DNA of 64,000 nucleotides. Source: Tulasnella sp. 424. Taxonomy: Eukaryota > Basidiomycota > Agaricomycetes > Cantharellales > Tulasnellaceae. The stretch spans positions 62,001 through 126,000 of the forward strand of contig WSUB01000097.1 of assembly GCA_019633425.1 (NCBI GenBank), given 5' to 3'. Below the pieces are notes generated by a model, which searched no databases, was not told the origin of the DNA, and saw only the letters and a list, made by a program, of their open reading frames with translations. Position numbers and translations under genes: made by a program. Below, piece after piece: positions 12,641-23,861 of this stretch. The stretch's first letter is position 1. The number at the start of each line of letters is the position of its first letter.

Positions 12641-13010
12641 GCAGGGCATCGTGTGACATGGGCATTTAATATACACCTGATGTAGTAGGTAGCTCGTTAT
12701 TAGAGAATTCTCCAGCCCCGGGCACTCGCCAAGGTCCAATATCCTCGTCAATTTGTCTAAGCAAGAGTTCTAGGACTGGTAGCGCGTGGTATATTTGTGG
12801 GCTGCCGCATATGAGCTTTTCCTGTGTGGTCAGACTGACAAATCTATTCAAGGCGAGATATCCAGAACGGACCTCACGCGGCACAGCTTTGTTGAAGGAT
12901 CCATCCTAAACTTGGCTTCAGTAGCGCTGCGATAGGGTAGGTTGGTGGTGGCGGCTGCGGAACCGCTGACGCTGTCCCGTCTTAATTCCGATGATCGACG
13001 ACGATGTGGC
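12641..13010. repeat. 3'-flank block of array unit (first copy, downstream of copy 4)
   Basis: It aligns with 16491-16850. Shared landmarks are GTGACATGGG.ATTTAATATACACC, GTAGCTCGTTATTAGAG, GCCGCATATGAGCTTTTCC and CCGTCCCGTCTTAA. It lies just downstream of the NADAR stop codons of copies 4 and 5. The neighbouring stretch 12130-12640 shows no recognisable gene. Confidence 0.7.
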
Positions 13011-13088
13011 CATTACATTTCGGAGCACTTCCAGGATAAGATGTACAGCTATGACAGCAGAGAGGGAGCAGATCTAGAATTCTAACGT

Positions 13089-16000
13089 CTAAGCTTTCCT
13101 TTTCCTTTCGTGTTCGTGAGCGTCTCTTTCTCTTTCTCTCGCTCTCGCAACGTGTCCCTGAGTCTCATCAAAGCCTTTCCCAGCTCGTTACGACCATTCC
13201 CACCAACACCGTTTCCCCAGAAGTCGTCATCTTGTCTGGCGTTCTGTGTCAATGTTCGTAAATTTCAGGTAGGCATGATAGAGCGGGGGTCACCACTTTA
13301 CCAGAACCAGATACCGGTCACCAGTCTCGAGAAGCAATCGCCGAAGCTTATTATGTTGCGTAAACTTGAGCTCCAAGATTTCTTCCATCTAGCGTGTGCG
13401 GTCAGACCCACTGAGCCAAGACAGGAAGGATTTCCACTTACAATGTCGATACACTTCTCGTTCCAGTCAAGTCGGGTCTCGGGTGCCAACCTACTCGCCT
13501 CATTGACAGCGACTCGGGGACAGTCGCTGTGTAGTCGTATGTGCTCGGCAAGTAAGGGTTTATGGTCCAAAAACTTTGTACGGAATTAGTTCCCGGGTAC
13601 CATGGCTGAATTCTCTTTGAGCTCCTTACCTTCCTCGCCTGGAAGAGATGCTCGCTAGTTGGGTATTCCTTGTCTTTGAAACTCACAGGGTAAGGTGCGA
13701 AATTGGTAAACTCGTAATACTTCTCTGTCTCTTCATAGAAAAATATGGGTTTCGGCCCGCGCTTTGGAGGAGGCTTGTGATATCCCGGAGGATGGTCGGG
13801 AAGATCATCGAAGTCATCTTCGTCCTCCTCGTCGAATCTATCCTGTTGTTTCAGTCGTCTTGCCAAATTCTCATCCGGTTTCAAGGAGTAATAATCATCG
13901 TCATCTGTATCCATTCGAGATTTAAAATCCCTGGAGCGCTTCATGTATTTATTGGCTGTCGCAGCTGAGCGGTAATTCAGGCCGTTGAGCATTACATCGG
14001 AGTGATGAGGTGAAGCCCAACTCACCACTGGATCGTAGTTCGTCATCAGGATCAGCGTCATCGTCGGCGTGGCCTGTAGTTTATCGTCACCAAATAACGT
14101 CCGAGCAAAATCGAAGGCGACATACTAGCCAAGGGGTAGGATGATTGTCTCGTAGCCTTCTGGTGACCCCCGCGATTTGATTCTGTCAACAAAGATTCAG
14201 ATTCTGTCGTTTTTCGAACAGTGCCTCTTCGGAAACAAACCGTAAGAAGTGGAAGCCGGTCGGCCTGTCCCTGGAGAGTGTTATCTTGTCAGGTTCTCAA
14301 TCGATACGTGCGTAAAGCAGAATGTTGAGACGTACAACTGGGGGAAATAGTGGTATCAAGCTGGCGCGAGCCAGGAATAGCCGAGTCAGTAGTAGGTTGA
14401 TGTTGTCCCTGGGTATTAGTGGATGGAGCTGAGCCCAGCGGAACCGGATTGGTGTTGATAGGGATTGCGTGTTGACTTGCTTTAGATTGATCAGGCGCAT
14501 TACATATTAAAACGTGTGTCGGAATAATTGCCGTCGATTGAGCACAGAATACCACCCCCGAATCATCGATAAAGCCCTGTGCGCCACAAGATTAGGAAGC
14601 ATCTGGATTCCGAATGCTCCCAACTCACGGCGTATGAATTTGAGCTAGGCAAAGAATCTGCCTTTGCTATTACGCGGCATTGTATGAGAGCGAAATTAGA
14701 TCCCTTCGGCTGCAAATTATCGCCGGAAACTGTCGCCCGATGGGCCAATGCGGGATTCGAGTAGGTGTATAATCCAGGACCGTAGCTACACGGCCACGTA
14801 TTAGTAAATAAGTCAAGGAAGGATTTGATTGACCTACTCTCCGTTACTGCATGACGATCCATGGAGCAAATTACCAAAAGAGCTTCGAAGCGCATCACAC
14901 AGACCGCAAGATTCGGATGCACAGGGCGTCGGATTTGCGTCATCGGCAAGGCTGCACATGGCTACCCCACCGTAATAAGTCGTTGTAACCGGACAACCAT
15001 CGTTCATTTGACTAGAGGCGGAAGTTTAGGACCAAGAAAGGCGAGCAACGAATGAGCCAGCCTCACAGAGCGAGGTCAAATCGACGATAAACGTGCCCTG
15101 GCAAATCAATGCGGTATATAGCCTTGAGCTTGGGAATTGGAAATTCGTTTGATTTCCAGCGCTCCTGCATCATGAGCGAGACTGCTCGTCGAGGGAGGGG
15201 GCCGATCCACCCGTTCTCAGTGCACTTTCGTAGAAAATACTTCCTTCTGATCAAACATACTTTTGTGTCCTATTGGGGTGCTTGTGCGCTCAATCCGAAG
15301 TGCCAAGGACTCCTGGCCGGCAAAGGCCGCAGCGGGCGCAGGAATGGTTGATGCTGGGCTGAAGGTTCGCTGCGAAGCTTGATAACAACGGATTCCACAA
15401 TACGGATGCGTGACGACCGTACCATCTTCATCCGGTTCCCGACTCTTGGCTCGCGCAAAACAGTTCTGGAGTAGGAAAATATATTAAAACCGTCTTGCAT
15501 CACCAGTTTGGTAAGGATGCTTACTTCACACGAGTTTGAGGCAGGAGGTGCATAGGACCCTTGTTGTTTCTCAGCGAAGATTTAAACAACGCTGAAGTTA
15601 CTACCTACCGACGGAGGTGTTGGAAGCTAAACGACCCTGTCTAAACACAGAGGCAGGCGGTTCCCGTGAGCTGGCTGTTTGGGCTGCAGAGTTCTTTCGG
15701 GTTTCTGCTTCAGCAGCACATGCTAAGGGAGCCAAAGCGAATCAGCATCACTCAATTCAAGTGAAGTTCGGTTTCAAATACTTTTCCCGCAGTAGTCGTG
15801 GTTTCGATACTTTGGGTTGATGCCGCAGTTCTACCGGTATAGAGATGAACATCAATATCGTCGTTTGACGAGCTCGAAAGGGAGGCGATTACCTCACAAT
15901 TTGTTGTGGAGCCGATGGGGGAGCCGCCTATTAAACTTCGGAGCATTGCGGCGTGCAAGCTGGACATTCTTAAGGTGGCCAATGAAGGAAGCCCAATGGG

Positions 16001-16171
16001 GAAGGACGACTCGGATAACCGGGGATTTGCTGATGTAGGATACTGCGCAAGGTTCGAGGAGGGAAATATGTATTCGGGAGATACACCCCGCGTATTCCTT
16101 TTATGTCGGGTGATTTTCTGTTTCAGGTCTGCAGGTGGGATGATCACGGGCGGAAGTATGGAAGGTCCCAA
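13089..16171 (-). CDS. Copy 4: zinc-motif / PARP-like / acidic linker / NADAR protein
   Basis: One of two array members with a NADAR domain. N-terminal exons encode a Ser-rich segment ending TNCEV (about 16171-15890), a Cys-motif exon (about 15835-15785), FAEKQQ..SNSCEV (about 15580-15525) and the long Cys motif (about 15450-15290). The PARP-like part has ERWKSNEFPIP (15170-15063), TTTYYGG (about 14980), GLYTYSNPALAHRA (about 14770) and VVFCAQSTAIIPTHVLIC (about 14555-14500). NADAR is spread over four exons: EFTNFAPYPVSF..YPTSEHLFQARK (within 13969-13640), LLAEHIR (about 13575-13440), LKFTQHNKLRRLL (about 13390-13315) and DDFWGNGVGGNGRNELG, ending at the TAG at 13089. NADAR proteins act on ADP-ribose linkages. 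Two oddities: the usual DG in the last motif is GG, and the exon near 14330 appears frame-shifted relative to copies 2 and 5. It may be a recent pseudogene. Confidence 0.7.
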
Positions 16172-16194
16172 AAATGCCTTAAAAAGGCAATGCG

Positions 16195-16206
16195 CCGATA
16201 TGTCCG
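16195..16206 (-). promoter_or_regulatory. CGG-N6-CGG site upstream of copy 4
   Basis: The minus strand reads CGGACATATCGG, identical in the core to the sites before copies 3, 5 and 6. It is preceded on the plus strand by AAAAAGGCAATG, a string also found beside the other sites. Confidence 0.55.
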
Positions 16207-16490
16207 CTTACTCCCGAGATCGCGAGGTCAATGCACTGCACGAACATATCCAAGTATCCAGAGACGAGTGCCAATCCGTCTCGTGAACGAGGTCGTGGAC
16301 CGAGTGGCATTCGGGAACGAAAGGAGCTGTCTATTTTTTGATTATGGAAGTCGTTCGTTTATACCTAGGGGCCCTTCGCAGCATGTGAGGCTTCGGATAT
16401 CACGAAACAACATCTTCGATCCCCACTCATTTGCTAACCTTCCTGTGAGCACCCTAAGTATCCTCTTTACAGCTAATTAGAGCGGCATCA

Positions 16491-16850
16491 TGTGACATGG
16501 GTATTTAATATACACCTGGTGTAGTTTGCGAAGATGGTAGCTCGTTATTAGAGGATTCACCAGCTGCAGGTACTCGCCAAGAGCCAATACCTTCGTCAAT
16601 TCATCCAAGCGAGAGTCTAAGGACTGGGACCGTGTGGCGTATTTGCGTGTTGCCGCATATGAGCTTTTCCAGCGTGGTCAGACTGATGAATAATCTACTC
16701 AAGACGAGCTATCTCGAACAGATCTCAGAGCTCACGCGGCAGTAGCGCTACGATAGGTTACGTTGGTGGTGGAGACGAAAAGACGCCGTCCCGTCTTAAC
16801 TCCGATCATCGGCAACGAGTTAGCCATTACGTTCCCGGACACTCCTAAGA
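16491..16850. repeat. 3'-flank block of array unit (second copy, downstream of copy 5)
   Basis: Paralogous to 12641-13010. On the minus strand both copies can be read as a peptide with YAA..KY followed by DELTKVLALGEY- and NPLITSYHL-type segments. The frame breaks in at least one copy, so this may be a decayed exon or chance. I leave it as a repeat. Confidence 0.6.
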
Positions 16851-16862
16851 TAAGATGTACGG

Positions 16863-19800
16863 CTATGACGGTAGAGGGGTAATAGAGCTAGGATTCATAC
16901 GTCGAAGCTTTCCTGTTCCTTTCGAGTATGTGAGCGAGTATGTGAGTGCCTCTTTCTCTCTCTCTCTCAACGACGTTCTGATTCTCATCAAAGCCTTTCC
17001 CAGCTCATTACGACCATTCCCGTCAGCACCGTTCCCCCAGAAGTCGTCGTATTTTCCAGCGTTCTGTGTGGACTTTCGTAAGTTTCAGGTAGGTACGATA
17101 GAGCGGGGGCCACCACTTTACCAAAATCAGATACCGTTCACCAGTATCGAGAAGCAGTCGGCGAAGCTTATTATGCTGCGTAAACTTGAGTTCCATGATT
17201 TCGTCCATCTGGAGTGCGCGATCAGAGTCACCGATCCTATATACAGAGAATTTCACTTACAATCTCGATGCACTTCTCTTTCCAGTCAGGTCGGATCTCG
17301 GGAGCCAACCTACGCGCCTCTTTGAAAGCGAATCGGGGACGGTCGCTGCCTCGACGTATGTGCTCAGCAAGTAAGGGCCGATGGTCCAAAAACTGTAAGG
17401 TGAATCAGTTGTCGGGTACTTGGCTATATTCTCTTTGAGCTCTTTACCTTCCTCGCCTGGAAGAGATGCTCGCTGGTGGGATATTTCTTGCCTCTGAAGT
17501 GTACAGGGTAAGGTGCGGAGTTGGTAAACTCGTAATATTTTTCAGTCTCTTCATAGAATAGGATGGGTCTCGGCTGGCGCTTTGGAGGAGGCATAGGAGG
17601 TCCTGGAGGGTGGTCAGGACGATCGTCTTCGTCATCTTCGTCCTCCTCGTCATCTCTATCATGTTGTTCCATTCGCTTTGTCAAATGTTCATCTGGTTTC
17701 AAGGGGCTAAAATCCTCCTCTTCTTCTTCTTCTTCTTCTTCTTCCATTCGAGATTGCAAATCCCTGGAGCGCTTCACGTATTTGTGGGCTGCCACAGCGG
17801 AGCCCGTCATTCAAGTTGTTGAGCACTACATCGAAGTGACAAGGCGAAAACCAACTCACCGCTGGATCGTAGTTCGCCGTCAGGATCAGCGTCATCGTTG
17901 GCGTGGCCTATAGCTTATCAGCACAAATTGATGTCTGAGCAAAAAATTGAAGGGGACATACCTGCCCATGGGTAAGACGATCGCCTTGTATCCTTCTGGG
18001 GACCTCCGTGATTCGGTTCTGTCAATAGAAATTCTCAGGTCTTGTCATTTTCTCGAACAGAGGCCCTTCGGGAACAAACCGTAAGAAGTGGAAACCGGTC
18101 GGCCTGTACCTGGAGAAGTGTTATCTCATCAGGTTCCCAGCTGATATGTATGTCAAAGCAGAGTGCCTGGAACATACAATTGTCTTTCTCTTTGGGAGCA
18201 ATAGTGGTATCAGGCTGGAGCAAGCCAGGGATTGCCGGGTCAGTAGAAGGTTGATGTTTTCCTTGGGTATTGGTGGATGGGGCTGAGCCTAGTGAAACCG
18301 GTTAGCGTTGCGTGTTGACTTGCTTTAGGTTGAACAGGCGTATTACATATCAAAACATGTGTCGGAATAATAGCCGTAGATTGAGCACAGAATACAACTC
18401 CCGAATCATCGATAAAACCCTGTGTATCGCAAGATCAGAAAACATACGAATTCTGAGTGCCCCCAACTCACGGCGTATGCACTTGAGCTAGGCACAGAAT
18501 CTGCCCTTGCTACGACCCGGCATTGAACAAGAGCGAAATGAGATCCCTGTGGCTGCAAATCGTCGCGAGGGACTGCCGCATGATAGGCCAATGCGGGATT
18601 TGAATAGGTGTATAACCCAGGGCCGTAGCTGCACAGTCCACATGTGAGTTGATAAAAGCGAGGAAAAGAAAATGAATGACCTACTCTCCATCACTACATG
18701 ATGCTCCATGGGGCAAGTTACCAAAGGAGGTTCGAAGCGCATCACACAGGCCGCAAGATTCAGATGTGCAGGGCGTCGGATTTGAGTCGTGGGCAATGCT
18801 GCATGCAGCTATCCCGCCATAGTAACTTGTCCTGACTAGACAATCCTCGTTCATTTGACTAGATGGGGATGTTTAGGAGTGAGAAGGGCAGACAACGAAT
18901 AGGCAAGACTTACAGAGCAAGGTCAAATCGACGGTACACTTGCCCTGGCAAGTCAATGCGGTATATGACTTTAAGCTTTGGGATATGAGATTCGTCTGAT
19001 TTCCAACGCTCTTGTATCATGAGTGACACTACTCGTCAAAAAGTGATACAAACGTCGCTCAGTACAAGCTAGTCGAAAACACATATACTCCTGATAAGAC
19101 CTACTTTTACGTCCTATTAGAGTGTTTGGGCGCTCCATCCGAAGGGTTGCGGCTTCGCGTCCGACTAAGGCAGCAGCGGGAGCAGGAATAGTTGATACAG
19201 GGCTGAAGGTTCCCTTCGAAGCTTGGTAGCAACGGATCCCGCAATACGGATGGGTGATGACCGTACCATATTCGTCCAGTTCCTGACTCTTGCTTCGCAA
19301 CAAACAATTCTAGTGCAGGAAAGATATTTGATACCGTATCGTGTCACCAAAGACGGTAAAGATACATACTTCGCACAAGTTTGACGCAGCAGGTGCGTCG
19401 GGGCCTTGTTCGCCCGGCTTCTCAGCGAAGGTCTGAACAGATAGTCGATTTATTACCTACCGCTGAATGAGCTGTAGGGTAAAGAGCTTTCTCTAGCTAT
19501 TGAGCCAGGCGACCCCCGTGCACTGGTCGTTTGGGCTGCAAGGCTCCTTCGCATTTCTGCCTCGGTGGCACACGGCAAGGGAGCCATAGTAAGTCAGTAT
19601 CGCTCAATTCAAGTACAATTCGGACTCAAGTACTTTTCCCGCAGAAGTCGAAGTTTTGAAACTTTTTTGGTCTGAAACCGCAATCCTACAGACATGCGGA
19701 CGAACATCAATACCACCGGATCTTGTTGTTTCACAAGCTAAAGGAAAAAGTTTACCTCGCAGCGTTGTGGAGCCCTTCCTCGATAACTGAATGAGAGGAG

Positions 19801-19900
19801 TGGGGCGTTTTCTTGAGGTGGCAGCCTTATCTGGAAAGACTACGCCCGGCGATTGCGGATGCGGGATCCAAGGTTCGAAGGGAAGATATGTGTATTTAGA
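16863..19900 (-). CDS. Copy 5: zinc-motif / PARP-like / acidic linker / NADAR protein (most complete array member)
   Basis: The best preserved member. Exons in order: Ser-rich start (about 19870-19755), DCGFRPKKFQNFDFCGK (about 19690-19640), ACATEAEMRRS..(about 19600-19460), FAEKPGEQGPDAP..NLCE (about 19435-19375), the long Cys motif ending HPYCGIRC (about 19300-19080) and ERWKSDESHIP..IYRIDLPG (19020-18920). The PARP-like part has RTSYYGG, CGLCDALRTSFG, GLYTYSNPALAYHA and IIPTHVLIC. A short SPEGYKAIVLPMG exon (about 18020-17960) and an acidic linker with an 11-Glu run follow. NADAR then reads EFTNSAPYP, YPTSEHLFQARK, LLAEHIRRGSDRP, LKFTQHNKLRRLL and DDFWGNGADGNGRNELG. The predicted stop is at 16863. 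NADAR families reverse or sense ADP-ribosylation; the ART-like half lacks the usual His and Glu. The start codon is not fixed. Confidence 0.75.
17713..17745 (-). repeat. TTC/CTC triplet repeat encoding poly-Glu
   Basis: A pure pyrimidine triplet run in the coding strand of copy 5 makes about eleven consecutive Glu in the linker between the ART-like and NADAR parts. Copies 2, 3, 4 and 6 have acidic but less regular sequence here, so the run has expanded by slippage in copy 5. Confidence 0.9.
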
Positions 19901-20020
19901 GAGATATTTTGCGTATTACTTCTACTTTGAGAGATTTTTTGCTTCAGAGGAGACAGGTGGAGCGACGAGCGGTAGTAACCACTTGGGGGATCAAACACTG
20001 TGCCCCGAAAAGGCAATCAG

Positions 20021-20032
20021 CCGATATGTCCG
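20021..20032 (-). promoter_or_regulatory. CGG-N6-CGG site upstream of copy 5
   Basis: The minus strand reads CGGACATATCGG with flanking AAAAGGCAA and a CCCGAGATC block, as before copy 4. It lies about 120 bp upstream of the first exon I can assign to copy 5. Confidence 0.55.
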
Positions 20033-20385
20033 CTTTCTCCCGAGATCCAACGCACTGCACGATCACTTCCAAGCATCCGAATACGAGTACTAGTGGCAAT
20101 GAATGTCAACTCGGAAACCAAGGGACCTGGGTATTTTCTGATTGTGAAAGTCATTCATTTATACTTAGGGGCCCTTCGCAGTATGTGAGCTTCGCATTCC
20201 ACCAGATCTTCATTGAAGCTCTCAAAACACACCACGAAACAACAACATATTCGATCCCCATACATATGCTAACCTTCCTTTGAGCACCGTTTCGGCCTAG
20301 CGAAATGCTACCGTGGTAAGACATATTTAGATGATGCAGTTTACAGACACCCAAATCAAGCATCCAGACGAAACTAACTCACTCA

Positions 20386-23350
20386 TTAATAGAAATCATC
20401 GTCTTCTTCCTCAAGGTTACTTTGCGCTCGCCGCCTTGCCACATTTTTACCGGCCGTCAAAAAATCGAAATCATCGTCTTCTTCATCCAGTGAAACTGTC
20501 GAGTTGAGCCGAGCCGACCGATCACGGGACAAGCTATTGCTCTCTGTGATACCGTTGATAAAATTGATCGAAGGGCCAAATTAACAATGACTCTCACAGA
20601 GCATCCACTCAACGTACCGAGATAATCCTTGTCCTCGATGTGAGCTGTGGGAAGACTGCATCGGCAGCGAGACTATAATCAATATAGCAACAACTCACCG
20701 TAGGATGCCGGCGAGCGATTGTATGGAGCATCAGTAGCGGGCGTCGCTAGATATGGAAAGTGAAAGTATGAGAAAGCGGGCGGTTAGAGAGAGAGAGAGA
20801 GAGGCGACACCAACGGAATGTGCCACGGTTTGCCGCCCTCGAGTCCTTTATGGTGGGGGCAGCAGCTAAACGATATACCAAAAGGTGTGTGGGAATGACT
20901 GCCATAGGTTGAGCACAGAATACGACTCCCGAATCGTCGATAAACCCCTGTAGATGAGGAGATTAGAATCACTCGCATCCCCAAATTCTCGACGCACAGC
21001 GTTTGAGTTTGGTGTGGAATTAGATTGAGTTATGACGCGGCACTGGATAAGAGCATACTGGGTCGCTTGTGTCCCCTGATCGTCTCCAGAAATCGCGGCA
21101 TCGTGCGCCACGGCAGGATTTGTGTACGAATATAAGCCGAGTCCATAGCTGCGCAGTCCACAAGGATTTAGCGTAGGTCAACTGAAAGGATATTGATCGA
21201 CATACAGTCCATCGCGAGATGACGCCCCATAGGGCAAGTTACCGAAAGAGCTCCGAAGGGCATCACACAGGCGGCATAATTCGGACTCGCATGTCGCTGG
21301 TTCCTGATCATCCGCGATACTGCATTTAGCTAACCCACCATAATAAGTTGTCTGGACAGGGCATCCGTGATTCATTTGACTTGTTAGGGATGATCAGGAC
21401 GTAGACCAAGAAAGAGAACGGAAGAAGCTCACAGGGCAAGGTCAAATCGGCGGTAAACCTCCCCTTTCAAATCGAGGCGATATATGCATCTCAGTTGAGG
21501 ATTGCAAGCCTCCTTAGATTCCCACCGCTCTTCCATCGTCAGTAAGACTGATCAGGGAGGAACAATATACGGCTTTTTAGTGCAAATACCATAGACGACG
21601 AATGCTTTCAATCAACCCACTTTTACGTCCAATGGGGGTATCGGAACGCTCTATGCAAAACTTCAAAGGCTTCCCACCTTCGAAGGACACGACGGGGGCA
21701 GGAATAGTTGAAGAAGGGGGAATAGAACGTTGTGCCGCTTCATAACAGAGGATTCCGCAGTACCGATGCGTAATCTGTTCGCCGTCTTCGTTCACTTCCC
21801 GACTCTTGGGCCGCACAGAACATTTCTGGAGTGTGAACCCACGGTCAGCAAGATGCTCCGCCCCAGCAGAAACGGTGGGGTACGTACTTCGCACATGTTT
21901 GAAGAGATATTTTTGTTGGGTCCTTGGCGGTCAGGCTGGTGGTTCAGTGTGCTGACAGACGTCATTGAATATCTACATACCTGGGGAAGCGCTATGATGG
22001 GCGGAGTTTTGTCTGGAAACGGAATAAGGGGGTCTTGGAGCGCCCGCCGGTGGGGGTGTGTTGTTCGCTTTCCGTGTTGCCGCACCAACACACGCGAGTG
22101 CTTGAGGTGTCATTGGAGATCAGTGTCTCTCGCTTCAAGGATGATTCAGGTCCGGACACGCACTTGCCCCACAGTAATCCGAGCCCGGAGTTTTCGGCCT
22201 GATGCCGCAGTTCTAGGGTTATAAAGAGTGACGTGAAATTATTCGTCTCACAAGAAGGGAAGGCGGAGCACAGGTACCGACCTCGCACATTGTAGCGGCG
22301 GCTGAGTTGCGCCCTTGTCGGTCGAATTTCTTAGCCAACGTTGAGACCGACTAGGGGTTTACAACTTACCAGAAGAAGATATGTAAGCAGAAGAGTTCCT
22401 TTCATCTACTAGATCGGGTATTCCCAATGCATTGGCAGTTTGGCGAGCAGTGGCCTTTCTCTTCTCTCCCCTTGCGCGGCACACTAGGATGCCAGAGAGC
22501 ATAAGTGCCGCTGACCTCGAGTCTTGATGAGGTTCGCGTACGCACCATTTCCACAGTAATCGGTTCCTTGAAACTTTGGCTGAAGGCCACAGGTCTACAT
22601 CATGGAAATGAGGTCAACGACGTTCTCTGCCTCATCGACAACGGCAGAGTAATCACTTCACACATGTTCGAGGACGCGGTAGTGTTGGGTCCTTTTTGGC
22701 GGGCCTGTCAGTCCACATCCGGAAAATTCTTGCATTTGCTACATACCGGAGGAGTTGTGAGAGGGAAGGCTCGGTCGAGTCAGGGGAAGGCTGGTTCCCA
22801 ATCCGCCGACTACCTGGGCGGTGATTCCTCTTTTCTTTTTCGAAGCTTCAAAGCACGCTGATGGCACCACAGTGAATTTGTGTCACTGGTGTCAAATTTA
22901 AAGTGCAATCCAGGTCCACATACGCACTCTTTCCACAATAGTCGAAGTTTTGGAACTTTGGCTTAAGGCCACAGTTCTTGCAGTGGAGATGAGCTTAACA
23001 ACGCACCATACTTTACCAAACTCGGTAGGGTACTTACCTCACACATACTTGAGGAAGAGTTCTGTCTGGTTGGGGGTGTCGACGCGCGGGGGATCTGAGC
23101 TGCTAATGCCTTTTTCTTTCCCGCCTTATCAGCACAGGCTAGGGACGTCGCGGTTAATCAGTATCGCTCGTTTCAAGGGTAGCTATGGCTCGTATACCCA
23201 CTTTTTCCGCAATAGTCGTAACCTGAATGCTTCGGCCGGAGGCCACAGGTCTGTTGTTCGAACGATTTAAGCCAAATTATTTTGCCCAACAAAAAGAGAA
23301 GATGGGCGGTTACCTCGCACATTTTCACTACATTGCTATTCATTGCAACA
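20386..23350 (-). CDS. Copy 6: tandem zinc motifs plus PARP-like domain, ends in acidic linker
   Basis: Most diverged array member, with extra Cys-motif exons: TCGLRPKHSGYDYCGK (about 23260-23205), CADKAGKKKALAAQ..SSSSMCE (about 23150-23040), NCGLKPKFQNFDYCGK (about 22985-22935), SSNMCE (about 22690-22660), TCGLQPKFQGTDYCG (about 22595-22545), ATMCE (about 22300-22275) and NCGIRPKTPGSDYCG (about 22215-22165). The long motif HRYCGILC and DTPIGRKS follow (21800-21600). The PARP-like part is at 21535-20880 (TTYYGG, CRLCDALRSSFG, GLYSYTNPAVAHDA, VVFCAQPMAVIPTHLLVY). A DEEDDDFDF / EEEDDDFY acidic segment then ends in a stop at 20386, with no NADAR. It shares an intergenic region with the divergent gene at 23862. 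The start is near 23343 or in a Ser-rich exon upstream. Confidence 0.7.
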
Positions 23351-23613
23351 GATGAGTTACCGAGTGAGATGACTTCGCCAAGTTAACAGGAAGAGCCCGA
23401 TTCTTGGACTGAGGAAGTTTAGCAGGTTGAGAGGAAGAAAATGAAGTATGGATGGACGATCTACTAATCAAGAAAGACTTTCTGCCTCTTTCTCCTCTGT
23501 GAACTTGGTGGCTTCCTGCTTCTCGAGCAGAGGTGGGGATAGCGGGTCGAAGGAAATGCGATCGAGAGCACGCTGATTTCCGGTACCTGGGTGATTCAGC
23601 AAATATATGTCCG

Positions 23614-23625
23614 CCGATATGTCCG
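23614..23625. promoter_or_regulatory. CGG-N6-CGG site in the divergent promoter of copy 6 and the plus-strand NADAR gene
   Basis: The minus strand reads CGGACATATCGG. A partial duplicate (ATATGTCCG) directly precedes it at 23604. It lies 237 bp upstream of the plus-strand ATG at 23862 and about 270 bp from the first copy 6 exon, so it could serve both genes. Confidence 0.55.
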
Positions 23626-23861
23626 CTTTCCCAGATCGGCCATCACTTGCACTTCTCCTTTACCTCTGCCAGCGACTGTTTCACGCTTCCGGAAGCTTCA
23701 ACACTCCTTCACAAAAAAACCGCTCATCACTTGCACGGGGCTTCAACCACCTTTGCACCGTAAACCGCTGAGACCATATAAAGGAGACGCGCAAGCCTGC
23801 CACCCATTTCCTCGAGATTTGCCAACGCAACACGGATCCTAAACACTCCGAATAACGGGAA

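Noticed and set aside
13110..13589. 159-codon plus-strand frame overlapping the copy 4 NADAR exons
   Set aside because: The opposite strand carries conserved NADAR blocks with splice sites in the same interval, and copy 5 has a parallel antisense frame. This is a mirror of the real exons.
17713..17745. Poly-Arg reading (SNGRRRRRRRR) of the triplet repeat as a basic domain
   Set aside because: The frame that joins to the NADAR start and aligns with copy 4 gives poly-Glu; poly-Arg is the shifted frame.
1..23400. Repeat-induced point mutation as the cause of decay in the array
   Set aside because: Some CAG to TAG-type changes are visible, but I cannot count dinucleotide bias by eye, so no claim is made.
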